A stretch of DNA of 64,000 bases. Source: Branchiostoma lanceolatum (taxonomy: Eukaryota; Chordata; Leptocardii; Amphioxiformes; Branchiostomatidae). The notes under the pieces were generated by a model. That model was not told where the DNA came from. It searched no databases and saw only the letters and a list, made by a program, of their open reading frames with translations. Position 1 is the stretch's first letter, and each line of letters opens with the position of its first letter. This document shows positions 1 to 10,525 of the stretch, piece after piece. The stretch is from the NCBI RefSeq assembly GCF_035083965.1, contig NC_089723.1, positions 7,277,501-7,341,500 of the forward strand. The letters run 5' to 3'. Position numbers and translations under genes: made by a program.

Positions 1-319
1 GATGGTATGGTTTCCAGGCTATGGTCAACCTGGCGCTTCATCTTTGTCATATGATTTTCTAATTCAGAGATGAACAGATGGACTACTATATATAAGACTT
101 GCACTTCGTGATTTCGTTTCCAATTGAGACACTCCTTTCCAATATGTGGTTATTATATTAGTGATCAACAGGATTATTTCAACTCGCAGATAAACGAAAG
201 ATCTCTAACATGATTCGAAAATAGCTGAAATTCCCTTTGAAAAATATTGACACGCTATTTCAAAATAATGCTCCTGTCGCCTCCGATAATATACCCCAAA
301 CGAACACAAGCGCACTGTA
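1..319. other. Intergenic, nothing recognised
   Basis: AT-rich sequence upstream of the first MITE. I see no splice sites attached to coding sequence, no promoter motif and no repeat that recurs elsewhere in the window. Confidence 0.5.
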
Positions 320-529
320 ATACTGTAAATGCAGAAATATTCGCTGTGGTTTTAGGTTCGCGGATTTCGCGGCGACGTTTCAAAGCGAACTTTAAAAAAA
401 ACACTTTTGTCCAATACTATATTGATGTGTGACTATAGCGCTGCCGCGAACTTGAAACCACCGCAAACGCCCCATTTTCGTCTCAGCGCGAAATAAAAAC
501 CAGGCAAACTTAAATGCATATACAGTAAT
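320..529. mobile_element. MITE family A, copy 1
   Basis: Non-coding element whose left end reads ACTGTAAATGCAGAAATATT and whose right end is an imperfect inverse (AAATGCATATACAGTA). The interior carries paired 'ttcgcggtggtt' and 'aaccaccgcgaac' type blocks. Three more copies lie at 37729-37951 (inverted), 53716-53927 and 54914-55110. The terminal inverted repeats, the length near 200 bp and the lack of coding sequence fit a non-autonomous DNA transposon; the superfamily is not determined. Confidence 0.75.
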
Positions 530-877
530 CAGCAAAGCATAACGGTTCAACGACCTTTATCACTTGACTAGTCATAAGTTACATCATAGGATTAGTCTGA
601 ATATCAGGTCATTGACATGCGCAACTCTTTTACAATAACAACTCCTAATATGGCAATAGCATTCCTTCCTAGAGCTCTTAGTGCATAAACATTACACTAA
701 GGAGTTATTAGTCTGGTGAATAAATACAGTGTACGTACAGACTCCGCCGCAGCCGGCGGTGTCAAAGCTTCTTACGTACCGACCATCTTCGTTAAAACAG
801 AGGGAAGAAGTACTCAGCTGACTCACTGATGCTCACAGATCCGCCGACTAGGTACATCAACCGCAGGTGAGTGACAA
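530..877 (+). promoter_or_regulatory. 5' flank of the LRR gene, promoter not located
   Basis: I see no convincing TATA box. A perfect splice-donor string CAG|GTGAGT lies at 863-871, only 7 bases before the first in-frame ATG, so a spliced 5' leader is possible. An in-frame TGA at 872-874 closes the reading frame upstream of that ATG. Confidence 0.3.
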
Positions 878-3800
878 ATGGTTACTCGGATGAAAGGTAT
901 GATACAAATAGCCAGAATGCATGCAAGAGGTATGTGTGGTGCGAAGGAGGAGGCAGCCATGTTGTTCTTGCTTCTCTTGGCAGCTGCCTGTGCAGCTTCG
1001 AATGACCCGGGGTTTCCTCTGTGTAAGGCAGCTGGGTGGAAAGAGTGTGTGCCTTACACACTCATGTCGGGGCATTTGCTCCATCGGAATCTGGCATGTG
1101 TCATGTGTGGGGCCCTGAATGAGGGTGTTGGCCCTGGAGGTACGGATCCTTTTTCCCTTCTGACTAGGGCCGATGGTGTTGCAATAAGAGGATACCCATT
1201 CCATGTCCTGTCGGCAAAGACCCTGGCACCGATCGACCCTTCTGTTACCACTCTGGCTTTGATAGATGCAAAGATCACTGATGTGGAGAACAACACCTTC
1301 GTTGGGCTTGTCGGTCTCGAACAACTGTCACTGCACTCCAACAGGTTGACAAATGTCAAACAGACCTGGTTCACTGGCTTGGAGAATCTCGTGAGGCTGA
1401 TCTTGTCCAACAACAACATCAAGCTGATAGAGCCAGGGAGCTTCATGCACCTGACTCACCTAAACGTCTTGGAACTAGAGAACAACCTGTTACAGGTTGT
1501 AGACCCTGCCTGGCTCTTTGGATTGAAAGGTGATAACATGATGTTGAATCTGAGGTTCAATGAAATCAATAGCATTTCCCCGGGGTCATTCCAACACATA
1601 AGGCTAACCTGGCTGGACCTGACTGGTAACGACCTGTCATGTTTGGATAGAAAGGTGTTGTGGGGACAGTCTAAACTGGTAAGGCTCCATGCCAGCAGTG
1701 GCATGTTGTCATCCGTCCATGATGCAGAACCACATGGCATGATGTGGGGCTTGCATCGGTTAGCCAATTGGGTGAGAAGGTCGGCAACATTGGTTGTTGA
1801 GGTACCCGAGTTCCTCTTCTGCGCCAGACACAATGGTCATGAACTCTCGCTCGGATGGATGTTTGATTCATCGAACAAGGTGACTGGTAACATCGATTTG
1901 GAAGGAGTCAACCCTGGCAGATCCTGTGGTGCTTTGGACAGTTCTCTGACCACGAACTCTATCCAGACCCCTGTAGTTGTCCTGGCTACTGACGGCTCTC
2001 TGACAGACACACTGGTCCCCAACACGCTTGAGCAGTGCACGCAGGTTTGGGAATACCACGGGGGCATTGCAGTGGTCTTGGTGGAAAACACAATATTCCG
2101 ACTGGTTTCTCTGTCCACAGGGAATGCAACGTTTGAAGGTGTTGGCATGACATTTGTCCAGTCCCAAGACACGGACGCACTCACTGAGTCTGAATACAGC
2201 CCAAAGCACACTACCCACTCAAACGCCACCCACGACAAAAACATCACCTGCATTCTGGTCACCAAAGATGAACACACGGAGTTGTCTTTCACCGCTCCCC
2301 CAGTTCAACGCCAGACACACACAACAGCAACGACCTACAGAGTAGACACTGTCCTCCACAGCACACTCACACACTACTCTACACCGCAGATGGGTGCTAC
2401 ACCCGGGCCCAAGCTGCCTCCAACAACAGATCATGTTCTCATCTCAGTCGTTGTCTCGGCAGTGGTCAGTCTGGTGGTGTCGTCGACTGTAGTGTTGGTA
2501 TGGAAGTTGTGCTCGGCAAGGTCAAACGCTGAGGACGGGAGGGCCAGCGACGATGCACACATTTGGACAATCCCGCCTGGAGTTGCCTTCCCCGGCTTGC
2601 TGAGGTCGGCTTCCCTCCCTGCATGCTCAGACAAGATGGCGTCGGATGACGCAGCCTCTTGTAGGTCATTGCCCGCTGTCCTGCAGTCCATCGAACCGAC
2701 TTACTGTGAGATCCCAGAGGACATAGCGGCTGCTCAGAGGCCTCTGCCTGGTCTTCCACAAAGGGAGATTCTAGATGACGCCATGTCCGGCGTGGCACGG
2801 TCCTCTTCTCTCCCTGCAGTAACATGCACACGCGGGGGCACCGAAGACGACTCGGCATCCTGTAGGTCACTACCAGCTGTTCTCCTGCCCATCGAACCCA
2901 CCTACAGCCAGATCCCAGATCACCTAGCCATCGCACAGCGCCCCCTGCCTGCTTTCCCGCGCACAGCCTGGGAGATTCCAGATAATGATCCCGCTTCTGC
3001 ACAGCGCCCTCTGCCTACCCCGCCACATACCTACAGTGAGATTCCAGATGATGAGAGCGGACCCATGCCGTTCTATGCTGATCCTGCAGAGCTTTCGCTT
3101 CATGTCGTGACAAACAGACGACTGAATCGACGGGCCTTCCGGGACAACACCACCACTGCCTGCAGCAGGCAGTCTGGAAGGTCCTTTGCCCCTTATGGTT
3201 CAGCTGAACAGACCAAAGCCCAGAGCAACAACTTCTATAGAAAGGCGCCCGAGGTCCAAGGCATAAGAGCCCGTAGAAATCTGAGGGCTGCTTTGGCATC
3301 TCATGCTACCGATGAAGGTGTGAGGACGTTCGTCAACGTCACAGATGCGATTCTGTCTAGAGGTCAAAATGTCACAGAAGCTCATATCGCTTTCCTCACA
3401 AACCCTGATGCCCACTTGCCTTGGGAGATTCCAGGGGAGGGTACCCATATCACACCACGGCGTGTGTCCTTCCCCCTCGTCACACTGCCCAACACCTACT
3501 GGCCATGGGAGATCCCGGGGGAGGGCACCCGTAACACAGCACGGCGTACATCCCTCCCCCTCGTCACACCGCCTAACACATACTGGCCTTGGGAGATCCC
3601 AGGGGAGGGCACCCGTAACACACCACGGCGAACATCTCTCCCCCACGTCACACTGCCTAACACCTACTGGCCATGCGGGATCCCAAGGGAGGGCACCCGT
3701 AACACACCACGGCGTACATCTCTCCCCCACGTCACACTGCCCAACACCTACTGGCCATGGGAGATCCCGGGGGAGGGCACCCGAAACACAGCACGGCGCA

Positions 3801-4561
3801 AATCCCTACCCCTCGTCACACTGCCTAACACCTACTGGCCATGGGAGATACCAGGGGAGGGAACCCGTAACACACCACGGCGTGACTCCCTACCCCTCGT
3901 CACACTGCCTAACACCTACTGGCCATGGGAGATCCCGGGAGAAGGAACCCGTAACACTCCAAAGCGCAAACCCCCACCCCACGTCACACTACCCAACACC
4001 TACTGGCCTTGGGAGATCCCGGGGGAGGGCACCCGTAACACACCACGGCGTACATCCCTCCCCCTCGTCACACCGCCTAACACCTACTGGCCTTGGGAGA
4101 TCCCGGGGGAGGGAACCCGTAACACACCACGGCGTACATCCCTCCCCCACGTCACACCGCCTAACACCTACTGGCCTTGGGAGATCCCGGGGGAGGGAAC
4201 CCGTAACACACCACGGCGTACATCTCTCCCCCACGTCACACTGCCCAACACCTACTGGCCTTGGGAGATCCCGGGGGAGGGCACCCGTAACACACCACGG
4301 CGTACATCCCTCCCCCACGTCACACTGCCTAACACCTACTGGCCTTGGGAGATCCCAGGGGAGGGCACCCGTAACACACCACGGCATGAGTCCCTCCCCC
4401 AAGTAGCACTGCCCAACACCTACTGGCCATGGGAGATCCCGGGGGAGGGCACCCGTAACACACCACGGCATGAGTCCCTCCCCCAAGTCGCACTGCCTAA
4501 CACCTACTGGCCATGGGAGACCCCGGGGGAGAGAGCCAGTAATGAGGTTGCTAGCAATTGA
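878..4561 (+). CDS. LRR single-pass membrane receptor-like protein with repetitive cytoplasmic tail
   Basis: One uninterrupted 1227-codon frame. The first ATG is at 878. The ATG at 959 (residue 28, context gccATG) directly begins a hydrophobic signal peptide (MLFLLLLAAACAAS) and is the more likely start. Residues about 115-265 hold five or six leucine-rich repeats (for example LEQLSLHSNRLTNV, LVRLILSNNNIKLI, LTWLDLTGNDL). A threonine-rich stalk follows, then a membrane span at about 520-542 (VLISVVVSAVVSLVVSS...) and a basic stop. The 685-residue tail has YCEIP, YSQIP and YSEIP tyrosine motifs, three RPLPxxP proline motifs of SH3-ligand type, and thirteen 28-residue repeats from residue 848. 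There is no TIR or kinase domain. Ectodomain ligand recognition and adaptor docking by the tail are inferred from architecture. I cannot name an orthologue. Confidence 0.85.
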   Translation: MVTRMKGMIQIARMHARGMCGAKEEAAMLFLLLLAAACAASNDPGFPLCKAAGWKECVPYTLMSGHLLHRNLACVMCGALNEGVGPGGTDPFSLLTRADGVAIRGYPFHVLSAKTLAPIDPSVTTLALIDAKITDVENNTFVGLVGLEQLSLHSNRLTNVKQTWFTGLENLVRLILSNNNIKLIEPGSFMHLTHLNVLELENNLLQVVDPAWLFGLKGDNMMLNLRFNEINSISPGSFQHIRLTWLDLTGNDLSCLDRKVLWGQSKLVRLHASSGMLSSVHDAEPHGMMWGLHRLANWVRRSATLVVEVPEFLFCARHNGHELSLGWMFDSSNKVTGNIDLEGVNPGRSCGALDSSLTTNSIQTPVVVLATDGSLTDTLVPNTLEQCTQVWEYHGGIAVVLVENTIFRLVSLSTGNATFEGVGMTFVQSQDTDALTESEYSPKHTTHSNATHDKNITCILVTKDEHTELSFTAPPVQRQTHTTATTYRVDTVLHSTLTHYSTPQMGATPGPKLPPTTDHVLISVVVSAVVSLVVSSTVVLVWKLCSARSNAEDGRASDDAHIWTIPPGVAFPGLLRSASLPACSDKMASDDAASCRSLPAVLQSIEPTYCEIPEDIAAAQRPLPGLPQREILDDAMSGVARSSSLPAVTCTRGGTEDDSASCRSLPAVLLPIEPTYSQIPDHLAIAQRPLPAFPRTAWEIPDNDPASAQRPLPTPPHTYSEIPDDESGPMPFYADPAELSLHVVTNRRLNRRAFRDNTTTACSRQSGRSFAPYGSAEQTKAQSNNFYRKAPEVQGIRARRNLRAALASHATDEGVRTFVNVTDAILSRGQNVTEAHIAFLTNPDAHLPWEIPGEGTHITPRRVSFPLVTLPNTYWPWEIPGEGTRNTARRTSLPLVTPPNTYWPWEIPGEGTRNTPRRTSLPHVTLPNTYWPCGIPREGTRNTPRRTSLPHVTLPNTYWPWEIPGEGTRNTARRKSLPLVTLPNTYWPWEIPGEGTRNTPRRDSLPLVTLPNTYWPWEIPGEGTRNTPKRKPPPHVTLPNTYWPWEIPGEGTRNTPRRTSLPLVTPPNTYWPWEIPGEGTRNTPRRTSLPHVTPPNTYWPWEIPGEGTRNTPRRTSLPHVTLPNTYWPWEIPGEGTRNTPRRTSLPHVTLPNTYWPWEIPGEGTRNTPRHESLPQVALPNTYWPWEIPGEGTRNTPRHESLPQVALPNTYWPWETPGERASNEVASN
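3419..4511 (+). repeat. 84-bp coding tandem repeat, 13 copies
   Basis: Thirteen in-frame copies of an 84-bp unit encode 28 residues each, core PWEIPGEGTRNTPRRTSLP followed by a V-T-x-P-N-T-Y-W block; a truncated fourteenth copy precedes the stop. Because 84 is a multiple of 3 and the unit lacks stops, another forward frame and the reverse strand are also open here. Those frames are by-products. Copy 4 has PCGIPREG and copy 7 has KRKPPP in place of the consensus. Confidence 0.95.
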
Positions 4562-5100
4562 GATACTGAGCTATCAATTTGCACTAGAAAGGCAACATTT
4601 GCGAGCAAATACAGCATGTTTAGCCATACTCCTCGCCATGCAAAAAATGGACTCTCCCAAAATAACAATGGACCATTCTAAAATACTTGCACTAAAAAAA
4701 TGAATCACCCCAGTCCAAAATTGAGTCTTCCAGTAGCACCTCAACACAATATGGACCAGTCCACAACCATATCCACTAATTGATTAACAAATACACTTCT
4801 GCTAAAAAATGGACTTTTTCATAATCATTCCAGCTCAAAATTGAAAGAAATGATTAAAGAATCCTCCCCTTGCAAGAATGGGATATTCCGTGCCATTTCC
4901 ATGTAAACCAGTCGAAAAATATCCGCTGAAAATTACACTCTTGCGCATAATCAACCCAGTTCAAAATTGAATTAAAAAAGATCAACCCCAGGGAAGAATG
5001 AAGTTTTCCATAGTATACATATGAAGATTTGACAGGAGACGAAGGAAATGACCAAAAACAACATATTTGAGTCAATTCAAAGTCACCGAAAGGGTTTTAA
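4562..5100. repeat. Degenerate tandem repeat, about 125 bp, in 3' flank
   Basis: The block 'atcaccccagtccaaaattga' recurs in diverged form near 4700, 4822 and 4948, giving a period of about 122-126 bp. Each copy also has an 'aaaaaatgga' segment. It holds the probable 3' UTR of the LRR gene. No clear AATAAA lies close to the stop codon. Confidence 0.5.
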
Positions 5101-5860
5101 TATAATATTTGTAATATGTTTGAACTATTTTGATTAAAAGAATGTCTAAGTCACAATAGTTCTAAAGTGTTCAAACAATTAGAATTGAAACTTATAACAT
5201 GTTTGAACTTATTTCACATACGTTGGAAACATTTCGAACGTAACTACACAAAAATCTCTTTATTTAGAACAGTTTCAAACCATCTATCCAAATGTTTCAA
5301 TGTTCGAACAATTTGTAACAAAAGATTTTCACAATTGCCCTAATAAACGAAGGTGCTAAGTCCTCCTGTGTGTTTCTGCCTATTTTCGGTGGCCGCGCTA
5401 GACCACCAGCGGATTTGTTTTGACGGAGCGTCACCCGCGCGCGACGATGTACACTGTTCGGCACCGCTAATATCCGGCATTTTCCCGCTCCAAAACACTC
5501 CACAAGACCCACGTTTTTAGTGTTTTGCCTCTTCGATTTGCATTACTAACGGGACGAAAATGATAGAAAAAATTCACCCCGTCCCGGCGTCCGTCCCAAA
5601 AACATGAACGACATGAAAATATATTTTCTTACAGATTCAATCACGAAAATCAACAGCATGGGATTCCAAATTTTCGCAACGGCCGACCATTTATCATGGT
5701 TGAACTTCCTTCCAAGGCGTGCGATAGATAAACATTCCCGGCACATAATAGTCACTAGTACCAGACTAACGCAAGCTCATGATGATAATAGGGAGAAAGT
5801 TTGTCAGTGAAGTTTGGCCACCAGAGGGTACATTCATTTAACGTTACAAGCTAGCGCAAA
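5101..5860. other. Intergenic, CpG-rich patch, no supported gene
   Basis: About 5380-5520 is richer in GC and CpG than its surroundings. Short frames exist on both strands (for instance a 46-codon minus-strand frame with ATG near 5480), but none has splice signals or recognisable motifs. A regulatory role for the CpG-rich patch is possible but unsupported. Confidence 0.35.
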
Positions 5861-5864
5861 GGGG

Positions 5865-5975
5865 CGAATCATTGACCTTACCGGGGACTGACTCTACTGG
5901 CCTAATCATTCCTTTTTTGCCGAATTCTACGATCCATACGCCCGTACGTAGGACATGTAGGAAGGCCTGGTGGTG
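5865..5975 (-). mobile_element. Truncated hAT-like MITE (family C)
   Basis: Matches, in reverse, the left part of the element at 28986-29164: an 'ccgaattctacgatcc' block followed by 'aggaaggcctggtgg'. Only part of the element is present. Confidence 0.5.
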
Positions 5976-6529
5976 GACGCTACACATCACGGGAGACGCG
6001 TGTTGGTCCGAGACAGACAGCGGCGTGCTTTCGATCGCGTAGCGGCGACGCACCGCTGCGACAACGTGCGGGACCAAAACGCCTGTCCCCAGTGAGACCA
6101 TGTGTTTTGCGCGGCATGCCCCGAATCCGTCTACCATTGCTGAATGTACCCCGATTCATAGAGGTCTATTTTGTAAGCATTATTTCATGTACCCCTCAGC
6201 GTGAGAATTCCTTGTGCAACACTTCGCTACATTATATATTTAAGTTTCCCCGCGCACCGCCTACCACCCGCCTTTGATCATGTATGAAGTCGGCGGCAGA
6301 GAGAGATCATCAATCAATTTTGACAGGAGTGTCGCGCCAGTCTGAGGAGAAACGATCTCCCGTGTTGTGTTGAAGAATTTGGAGTTTGAAAATATCTGGA
6401 ATAACTAATGCTAGAATAAACATTCACAAAATCATTGATTTAACTTGTTTTCTGTTATAAAATTTCCTAAACTGCAATTTAACCACTGAGTTTAAGGGAA
6501 CATGGTGTTTTCCCGATAATCACGTTAAA

Positions 6530-7019
6530 TGTTTATGTCCGGTCTTTCCTCCTCGTAAGCAAACTTCCAGCTTGGCCAGGTGCAAGGCACTTGGGGTCAA
6601 TCACCTGTAGGTCATATGTAGTATTGAAAGTGACAGAAGTGGCAAATATTGTCAAGAAATCCCAAAATAAATCGTTTTGAATATATGTATGCCAAAAATG
6701 GGAATGTAGTCCTTTAAATATTTGTTCAAGCCACATATACAGCAAATTTCAGGTCATTCGGTTGAAATACCAGGGCGCAGGAGGCCAAGATATGCTAAAA
6801 ATAGCCTAAAAACCTCAATAAAATCACTTTCAAGGTTAATATCAAAAAAAGGAAAAGAACGCACATTGGTTTTTGCCTACATTACCTCTGTACCAAATTT
6901 CAGGTCATTTGGTCAAAAAATGACAGAGATGAATCGATTTGAAGATTTGACAGGAGGAGAAGAAGAAGAAGAAACATGGGAGAAAACAATATGTTTAGCC
7001 ATACTTATGGCTAAACATA
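6530..7019. repeat. Dispersed repeat ending in a palindrome
   Basis: Two related 'caaatttcaggtcatt(c/t)ggt' blocks occur near 6745 and 6895. The 3' end (about 6990-7019) is a near-perfect palindrome around 'gtttagccat' and 'atggctaaac'. A related 'agatttgacaggag' block occurs at 5024. No coding sequence is supported. Confidence 0.45.
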
Positions 7020-7039
7020 ATAATTGGTATTTGATTATG

Positions 7040-7530
7040 TAAAGCACCATTTAACCTATCGGCATACCAAACATTACGACGATATGTCGACCCTTTCTCA
7101 AGTTATTCAAAGTTATTCATGTCTGAAGGTCAAAACAAAAACACCCATTGCAGTTCCAAACAAGCCGCTAGGGGGCCCTAACGTACACAACTTACTTCAT
7201 GTGGCATGAACCATCTACCATCTACCAAAAATCATGACCGTAGCACTTGCAGTGATTTGACCTCAAACTTTGAAACTTCGCTGCAGTACCTTACGTACCA
7301 GCTAGGAGGCCCATTATCGAACTTGACCTTCCTTTCTGCGAATATCATCCATCCACTAAATATCATGCGCAGCCATAAACACCCTCTCGAGTTATGCTGT
7401 ACACAAACACACAAACATACACAGCTCGCTGCAGTACTGTGCGAAAACGCCAGGTGAGCCATTTTCGAACCATTTCCACAACTGCTACACACCTACCAAA
7501 AATCATGGCGTAACTGGTTCCATAACCTGC
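7040..7530 (-). mobile_element. Fragment of the ATCTCCATG repeat family
   Basis: Reverse-orientation copy of the family at 39255 and 44964. It has 'agctaggaggcccattatcgaacttgacctt', which is the inverse of the family's 'aaggtcgattttgggcccc' block, and 'gagttatgctgtac'. The start with the ATCTCCATG terminus is missing. Confidence 0.5.
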
Positions 7531-7884
7531 TCGGCAAAGGTAAGAACACGTGGTCAAGCCCACTCGCGGGTCAGATCTTCCAATGGCCACAAGTCACAGG
7601 ACTATCTGACCCTCCGGTGGGCTGTAGCAACATTCTAGAAAAATGTCCAAACTTTGAAGAATATGTTTTCTTTCTCCTTGGAGTGGAGATGGGTTGAGTA
7701 ACTGACAATTGGGCCAACTAATTTACCACTATCTCCTAAAACTAAACACCATGAATGTTTTAAGGGAGGATAATAAACAAACAACAAAAACCCATTAACG
7801 TACGTCTTTCGGTGATTTATTGGCCACCAAAAGGCGATGACAGTTCTTACAAGACAGCAAATAAAAATGAAGAAAAAATGTTTC

Positions 7885-8246
7885 AACTCTGCAATTAAAA
7901 CTGTTGGTGTTGAACAGAGGGTATGTTAAATGTTAAACATGTAAAACATGTAAAACATGTAAAACATGTAAAACATGTTAAACATGTTAAACATGTTAAA
8001 CATGTTAAACATGTTAAACATGTTAAACATGTTGAACATGTTAAACATGTTGAACATGTTAAACATGTTAAACATGTTAAACATGTAAAATGTTAAACAC
8101 TCAACTTTGCAATTAAAACTGTTGGTGTTGAATCCGGGGGTGGCTGACAGGCTTTGATCAGGGGGTATGTTGAATGTTAAACATGTTAAACATGACTTTG
8201 TTAAACATGTTAAACATGTAAATCATGTTAAACATGTTAAACATGA
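7885..8246. repeat. 9-bp minisatellite AACATGTTA in two blocks
   Basis: About 18 copies of the 9-mer run from 7929 to 8097, and a smaller block lies at 8178-8246. Each block is preceded by the same leader 'gcaattaaaactgttggtg' (7891 and 8108), so leader plus array was itself duplicated. The core AACATGTT is self-complementary. Confidence 0.9.
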
Positions 8247-8385
8247 AAAGAGTGCGTTTCTGCATGACGAAATAAAAAAATGCGAATCATTAGGTGGATG
8301 CTACTGAAAAACATTGTTCATAATCTGTAAAAAAAAAAGGTTTCCGGCCACAATCTGTACAAAATCTTTATTTGAGTCTCTTATA

Positions 8386-8797
8386 GACCTTTCTCACGCG
8401 GTGGACACGATAGAATGAAAACGAGGCCCTTGTGGCAAACATTAGACCGATCCTAACTGTCAATCACAATTAGCAGTTTAGCCAATGATTACCTGATAAT
8501 TAGAGAATCGACCAATGAAGAAGTGGCTGCATGACCGTCAAATATTTGCATTTCTATGTTTTTATTTTACATTTCTACGTTTTGACAGAGGAGGGCGGAG
8601 ACTATGGGATCGGCCAACGAAGCTCTAAATTGCTGCATCTTTTTTGTGCATTACATTAGTTGTAATATTGATACTTGGATATCATATTTTAAAACTTAAT
8701 GTGATTTAGGAGGAAAGCTATATCTGTACATTATTTTTGATTCTTTGCCTCATTGGCCTCGTCTTCATTCTATCATGTACGCCGCGTGAGAAAGATG
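8386..8797. mobile_element. MITE with about 40-bp terminal inverted repeats
   Basis: The left end 'ctttctcacgcggtgg' through 'gatagaatgaaaacgaggc' is mirrored at the right by 'gcctcgtcttcattctatc' through 'ccgcgtgagaaag'. The interior (about 330 bp) is AT-rich and non-coding. No target duplication is obvious. Confidence 0.7.
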
Positions 8798-9118
8798 GGA
8801 TCTATTGTGACTATATTTTCTAACGTTGATTATTTTCATGATCACGTACATGGAACCAGTAAAGTAGAGACTTACTTTATGTTGCTGGAGCCTTGGGGGG
8901 GGGGGGCTTGTGCATATATCCATTCCGTATTGTTTCCGTATGGTAATTTTTTGTCTTAGTTTGTCTTAATTTGTTTGTTTTTGCTTTGACTCACCATTGT
9001 GAAGCGATTGTCGAACTGGAAAAACACTTTGCGGCCTGCAAAATTTACCTAAGCCAAGAAAATGTCAATACGCCAAAAAATGTCGTTTTATAACTAGAAC
9101 GTTGCATGTGTATTGTTC
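8798..9118. other. No gene seen
   Basis: Contains a run of ten G at 8895-8904 and AT-rich sequence. No splice-linked frame or recurrent repeat was recognised. Confidence 0.4.
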
Positions 9119-9200
9119 GTCCTTTCCACTAGACGGCGATCACTGAGCGATCGTACAGCGACAAAAATTTAATTTGTGTGTCCCTTGATTTCATAATTAG
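9119..9200. mobile_element. Fragment of MITE family D
   Basis: Carries the 'ccactagacggcgatc' terminus and the 'cccttgatttcataat' block seen in the fuller copies at 41930-42290 and 52088-52343. Confidence 0.5.
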
Positions 9201-9409
9201 AATATGGGCCAATAAGTAAGTAAAGAAACTTTCTTTTTGTACAAAATTCCTATATACATTCCTATATATCTAAGTATGTGTGGGTTCTAGCTTGTGGCGT
9301 TACGTCAGAAATTTGGCGGTAAATATTACTTACGCTCGTAGCCAGATTAAATGTTAATGCTTGCGGCAAGCAGATATAAATATGTAGAGTCAGTAGCAAC
9401 ATCTACCAA

Positions 9410-9625
9410 CATAATTCCACTAGGGTACATTATTCCGCCACCCCGAAAAGAATACGTCCAAACAGATCTCTTACCCAACGTCCCCTAGTTTAAGGGATTC
9501 CAGTATATCTAAACTGTGCATACCTGGGGGTGCTGCACTAGAGATCTCTCAAACCCACTGTTTTTTTCCAAGTGGCAGATTTATGTAACCCTGCGATTTA
9601 ATGTTAATGGTGGTTAGAGTGGCCC
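9410..9625 (+). repeat. Dispersed repeat, copy 1
   Basis: Shares 'tacgtccaaacagatct', 'tatctaaactgtgcatacc' and 'ggatttatgtaacc' type blocks, in the same order, with 34440-34620. The 34 kb copy abuts the second exon of the small helical-protein gene. Confidence 0.6.
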
Positions 9626-10179
9626 GTGACAACATCAGCTTGTCCAATGGGGGAATAAGCTTTAAGGATACTTTATCATTTGAGCTATTTTAGGAAATCT
9701 AAAATCTAAATTTTTTAAACAAAGAACCAATGAGCTGTGACTGCTAGGCCTAAAAAAAGAGCAAATGTAAAATGAATAAAATGACATCAACATGAGAGCA
9801 AACCATAGAAACTTGAATGTGTTGATATCCTACATCTGCAACTCAACTATCGTCAAACCTAGAACTCACAATAATTTCAGACTGAACCTGATCAAGCAAA
9901 ATACTGTGATCTAGTGAATAACAATCTCGAACATGGAACATCCAGTCGTGGGTTCAGCCCGTCAAGTTGAAGACCACCTCACCCGGGTTCGATCCCCGGG
10001 AGCAAGGAGACTGTGCTACTCAATGTTCACTTCAGGTGGCGACAATGATACAGCTAGCTCACCACGGAACCACAGTGTCTTCGCCATAACTAGTGAATGC
10101 AACAGTCCGGCCTGTTTTGTGACTGACCAGGGCTATATGTATCGTAACGCTGTCTACAAGGAGACTTGTCTTCATCATT

Positions 10180-10525
10180 TAAGTGGGATCGCATGGCGTA
10201 ACGGCAGATCGGTCGCTCAGAACCCTGGTTCGAATCCTGTCATGTCACCGATCTTGTGCCCTTGGGAAATGCACTTGACACGACTTTCCTCACTCTACCC
10301 AGCTATGAATAGGTACTTGACTTCGCTTGGGGAAGGTCGTATTCAGATCACCTGGTGGTGCCGAATGACAGCCGCCCAGACCCTTGCGGCAGTTACACAA
10401 AATGCAGCTGTGGAGCAAATATTCATCTGTTGCGCATTATGTGAACCCTGTAAACCCTGCATCAATTCAGCACTAGAAAGGCTGCCATTGCACGGGTTAT
10501 TTCGGACCAATTAAAAAAACATCAT
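10180..10525 (+). mobile_element. tRNA-derived SINE, copy 1
   Basis: A tRNA-like head with a pol III B-box (GGTTCGAATCC) is followed by the conserved central block 'cttgggaaatgcactt...cgactttcctcact' and a tail ending in an A-rich run. The same order is seen at 18038-18375 and, truncated, at 35341-35465. The central block resembles the deeply conserved SINE core reported across marine invertebrates (recollection, unverified). Confidence 0.8.

Noticed and set aside
857-3299. Many minus-strand frames opposite the LRR exon
   Set aside because: Shadows of the high-quality plus-strand coding sequence.
3200-4486. Long open frames in another forward frame and on the reverse strand across the 84-bp array
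   Set aside because: The unit length is a multiple of 3 and contains no stop in these frames; they have no start context, signal or domain. They mirror the repeat.
5297-5512. 71-codon minus-strand frame in a CpG-rich patch
   Set aside because: No splice site, domain or promoter; composition explains the lack of stops.
9958-10012. tRNA-like segment with GGGTTCGATCCCC
   Set aside because: It has a B-box but no plausible acceptor stem or cloverleaf; probably a pol III-derived repeat remnant.
9933-10514. 193-codon plus-strand frame
   Set aside because: Its second half is the tRNA-derived SINE; the frame has no splice or family support.
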